From positions 1 to 64,000 of the forward strand of contig CAXRCG010000278.1 of the NCBI GenBank assembly GCA_964228885.1: a stretch of 64,000 nucleotides of DNA, written 5' to 3'. A program made the position numbers and the translations under genes. The DNA comes from UBA4582 sp964228885. GTDB lineage: Bacteria; Pseudomonadota; Gammaproteobacteria; Pseudomonadales; Azotimanducaceae. The notes beneath the pieces were generated by a model. The model saw only the letters and a list, made by a program, of their open reading frames with translations. It was not told the DNA's origin and did not search any database. This document shows, piece after piece, positions 62,062 through 64,000 of this stretch (within the stretch, counting starts at the first letter, position 1; every line of letters begins with the position of its first letter).

Positions 62062-63078
62062 ATGCTACTTCTAAGTTTCGCACTACTAGTGGGATTTCTC
62101 GTATTGTTCAAAAGTGCAGACTATTTTGTCATCGGCGCAGTAACAACAGCTAGAAATTTTCACGTCTCTCCAATGATAATCGGTCTAACCATCGTGGCCC
62201 TTGGCACCTCCGCGCCAGAAATTTTTGTGGCTGTGACCTCTTCACTACAGGGGGAACCCGAACTCGCTATTGGTAATGCGATTGGTTCGAATATTGCCAA
62301 TATCGGCATGGTCCTAGGTATCACTGCCTTAATCATTCCGCTCCCTTTCCGAAATGACGTACTCAAAAAAGACCTGCCCATCATGTTCCTAGTCACCCTG
62401 TGTGCAGGCGTCACGCTGGTAGATTTTCATCTAGGGTTATGGGATGGGCTGCTTTTGTTTGCTTGTCTTGCTACCTTTTTATACCGGTTGGCGCACGAGC
62501 ACGTCGGAAACAGGAAAGCTGAAAGTGAAGCAGAGAATGACGAACCTGACGCTCAGCCTGAGTCTGCCGCTAATTACGAGCAGGAATACATTGCCGAACT
62601 CGATGAGATAACAGACATGAGTCAGCAAAAGGCTGTCTTAACGCTTATTTTAAGCTTGGTATTTCTTCTTCTCAGTTCTGAACTTCTGGTTTGGGCCGTT
62701 GTAAAGATTGCCCATCGGATGGGCGTGAGTGAATTAATCATTGGTCTCACCGTCGTCGCCATTGGCACGAGTCTCCCGGAACTTGTCGTATCGGTGACCA
62801 GCGCGATAAAAGGGGAAACAGATTTAGCGATAGGCAATATCGTTGGCTCCAATATTTTCAATATGCTTGCGGTACTTTCAATTCCCTGTCTGCTCGCACC
62901 CACAGAGATCGCAAGCAACGTTTTTTGGCGTGACTTTGGATTAATGTTCGGGCTGACGGTACTCTTAGGGTTGTTTGCGTACGGCTTTTCGGGCCATTCA
63001 AGAATCTCACGCCCTGAAGGTGGTATATTATTAATCGCTTGGCTCGGATACATTGGCTCTCTATATTTTGGTTTCTAG
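62062..63078 (+). CDS. yrbG: Calcium/sodium antiporter YrbG family (CaCA)
   Basis: The protein is a CaCA-family cation exchanger. Two inverted alpha repeats are clear: VALGTSAPEIFVAVTSSLQG with GNAIGSNIANIGMVLG (about 45-85) and VAIGTSLPELVVSVTSAIKG with GNIVGSNIFNMLAVL (about 230-275). About ten membrane segments surround an acidic cytosolic loop (about 150-190). I place the start at the ATG at 62062 (338 residues), after AGAGAAG; the frame also opens at a TTG at 62026. It lies directly before lptC, where E. coli has kdsD and kdsC between. Confidence 0.93.
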   Translation: MLLLSFALLVGFLVLFKSADYFVIGAVTTARNFHVSPMIIGLTIVALGTSAPEIFVAVTSSLQGEPELAIGNAIGSNIANIGMVLGITALIIPLPFRNDVLKKDLPIMFLVTLCAGVTLVDFHLGLWDGLLLFACLATFLYRLAHEHVGNRKAESEAENDEPDAQPESAANYEQEYIAELDEITDMSQQKAVLTLILSLVFLLLSSELLVWAVVKIAHRMGVSELIIGLTVVAIGTSLPELVVSVTSAIKGETDLAIGNIVGSNIFNMLAVLSIPCLLAPTEIASNVFWRDFGLMFGLTVLLGLFAYGFSGHSRISRPEGGILLIAWLGYIGSLYFGF

Positions 63079-63116
63079 CCTAGGCCCTCGGAAAATTTTG
63101 ACATGGACAACATTTG

Positions 63117-63740
63117 ATGGTGGCAAGCCGAGCCCTGATTATTCTGATTCTCACGTTTGCAGGCGCCTGGTTGACGAGCTGGTTGATGGGCCGGGATGGT
63201 GCACCCGCAACACTCAACCCGGAAGCGAAAAATGAGCCTGACCTTTATATGGTCAACGCCACCATCGATCAATATGATGAGCGGGGCCAACTGAAACATA
63301 AGATCAAAGCCTTCAAACTTACCCATTATCCAGCCACAGATATCACAACCCTGGAACAACCAAGGGTCAAGATTTATCTCGAAGACACAGCAAGCCCATG
63401 GGACATTGAATCCAATTTTGGCCGCCTGATGCCCAAGTCCAACAACAAGTCGTTGCCCAATCGTGAAGAAGAGGTTGTCGAGCTGAGGGAGCGTGTTTTC
63501 GCCCAGCGAACACGGCTTTCTGGTAACTTCGTCAACATTAGGACAGAGCAAATGACTGTTTATCCAGACAGGGACTATCTGGAGTCACGTGTCAAAGTCT
63601 ATCTCGACGATCAATCAGGGCGCACCACAGCGGGTGCTATGAACGCCTATCTCGAGCAGAATCGTTACGAATTCTTTACTAATGACATCCAGCGAGTGAA
63701 TACTATTTTGATTCCCGAGGTGAAACCTCACATCGAATAG
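63117..63740 (+). CDS. lptC: LPS export protein LptC
   Basis: LptC is a bitopic inner-membrane protein that receives LPS from LptB2FG and passes it to LptA. The 207 residues have one N-terminal membrane helix (about 5-24) and a periplasmic beta-jellyroll domain. Typical segments are PDLYMVNATIDQYDERGQLKHKI, YPATDITTLEQPRVKIY and MTVYPDRDYLESRVKVYL. An in-frame TTG lies directly before the ATG at 63117. It lies 38 bp after yrbG and 56 bp before lptA. Confidence 0.9.
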   Translation: MVASRALIILILTFAGAWLTSWLMGRDGAPATLNPEAKNEPDLYMVNATIDQYDERGQLKHKIKAFKLTHYPATDITTLEQPRVKIYLEDTASPWDIESNFGRLMPKSNNKSLPNREEEVVELRERVFAQRTRLSGNFVNIRTEQMTVYPDRDYLESRVKVYLDDQSGRTTAGAMNAYLEQNRYEFFTNDIQRVNTILIPEVKPHIE

Positions 63741-63796
63741 AGGACAGCGTCAAAAAAAGGTACACTATTCGTTCAATTTAGCGAAACAACTGTCCT

Positions 63797-64000
63797 GTGC
63801 CACAACCTTCAAACCTTATTATCATCATGCTTGGATTGCTATGCGTCACACAGCAGGCCCTAGCGCTCAAATCTGACCGGGAACAACCGATCAGAATTCA
63901 AGCAAACAATGGCGTCGTCGACGATGCCGCTGGCAAATCGACCTACACCGGAAACGTGCATATTGAGCAAGGCACTCTAAACATTGTCGCTGATGAAGTT
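63797..64000 (+). CDS. lptA: LPS periplasmic bridge protein LptA (3' end outside window)
   Basis: The first 68 residues are visible and the frame is open to the right edge. A GTG start at 63797 gives a signal peptide LIIIMLGLLCVTQQALA, cut near residue 23, and then the OstA domain beginning QPIRIQANNGVVDDAAGKST and YTGNVHIEQGTLNIVADEV, which matches LptA. It follows lptC by 56 bp as in other gammaproteobacteria; lptB and rpoN would be expected next, outside the window. Confidence 0.92.
   Translation, partial: MPQPSNLIIIMLGLLCVTQQALALKSDREQPIRIQANNGVVDDAAGKSTYTGNVHIEQGTLNIVADEV

Noticed and set aside
1..64000. CRISPR arrays, insertion sequences, prophage or toxin-antitoxin modules
   Set aside because: I saw no spaced direct repeats, transposase, integrase or phage genes, and no paired small toxin-antitoxin frames.

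Overview
The window reads as a chromosomal segment of a free-living gammaproteobacterium, probably marine and of moderate GC. I infer this from gene content and order, not from a database search. Long stretches follow the order known from Pseudomonas: groEL-groES, ampG-yajQ, ampD-nadC-pilABCD-coaE-yacG, argJ-secA-lpxC-ftsZAQ and the rest of the dcw cluster, mraZ-rnpB-rsmI-lpoA-yraN-dolP-sspBA-petCBA-rpsI-rplM-zapE-hisDG-murA-ibaG, and yrbG-lptCA. I see no phage, insertion sequence, CRISPR array or tRNA. Nearly all genes are housekeeping, and I did not find a new multi-gene system.

Layout. 1-8 kb: the C-terminal part of an outer-membrane barrel protein, groESL behind a CIRCE operator, an alkyltransferase-like DNA repair protein, the muropeptide permease AmpG, YajQ and a PduO-type cobalamin adenosyltransferase. 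7-11.5 kb: aceE-aceF of pyruvate dehydrogenase. 11.7-14.7 kb: a BtuF-like binding protein, AmpD, a retropepsin-like protease and NadC. 14.8-20.8 kb: accessory genes (dienelactone hydrolase, DUF6394 protein plus RCK potassium channel, sulfotransferase, Kef-type antiporter). 20.8-26.3 kb: type IV pilus genes, two pilins on the minus strand behind a sigma-54 promoter and pilB, pilC, pilD on the plus strand. 26.4-33.4 kb: coaE, yacG, argJ, secA, an M23 peptidase and dciA. 33.4-46.9 kb: lpxC and a compressed dcw cluster. 47-51.5 kb: RNase P RNA, rsmI, lpoA, yraN, dolP. 51.5-55.5 kb: sspB, sspA and the cytochrome bc1 operon. 55.8-61.5 kb: rpsI, rplM, zapE, hisD, hisG, murA, ibaG. 61.5-64 kb: an mlaF relic, yrbG, lptC and the start of lptA.

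How the genes work together. Much of the window serves the envelope. murA, murC, murD, murE, ftsI, ftsW, lpoA and the divisome genes build septal peptidoglycan. AmpG and AmpD recycle it. lpxC and lptCA make and move LPS. secA exports envelope proteins, and the pil genes build pili. petABC and aceEF serve respiration and central carbon flow.

The most interesting signals are losses and deviations inside this conserved framework. (1) secA carries an in-frame TGA at codon 11 of its conserved N-terminus. (2) The mlaFEDCB operon is missing between ibaG and yrbG, but a decayed piece of mlaF remains. (3) The dcw cluster lacks murF, mraY, murG and ddlB, and the remaining genes overlap with no gap. (4) diaA and kdsD-kdsC are missing from their usual slots. 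(5) Several near-invariant motifs are altered (FtsI SxN to SxQ, CoaE, SecA, PilB cysteine motif). Together they suggest a fast-evolving or rearranged lineage, but sequencing or assembly error must be excluded for secA.
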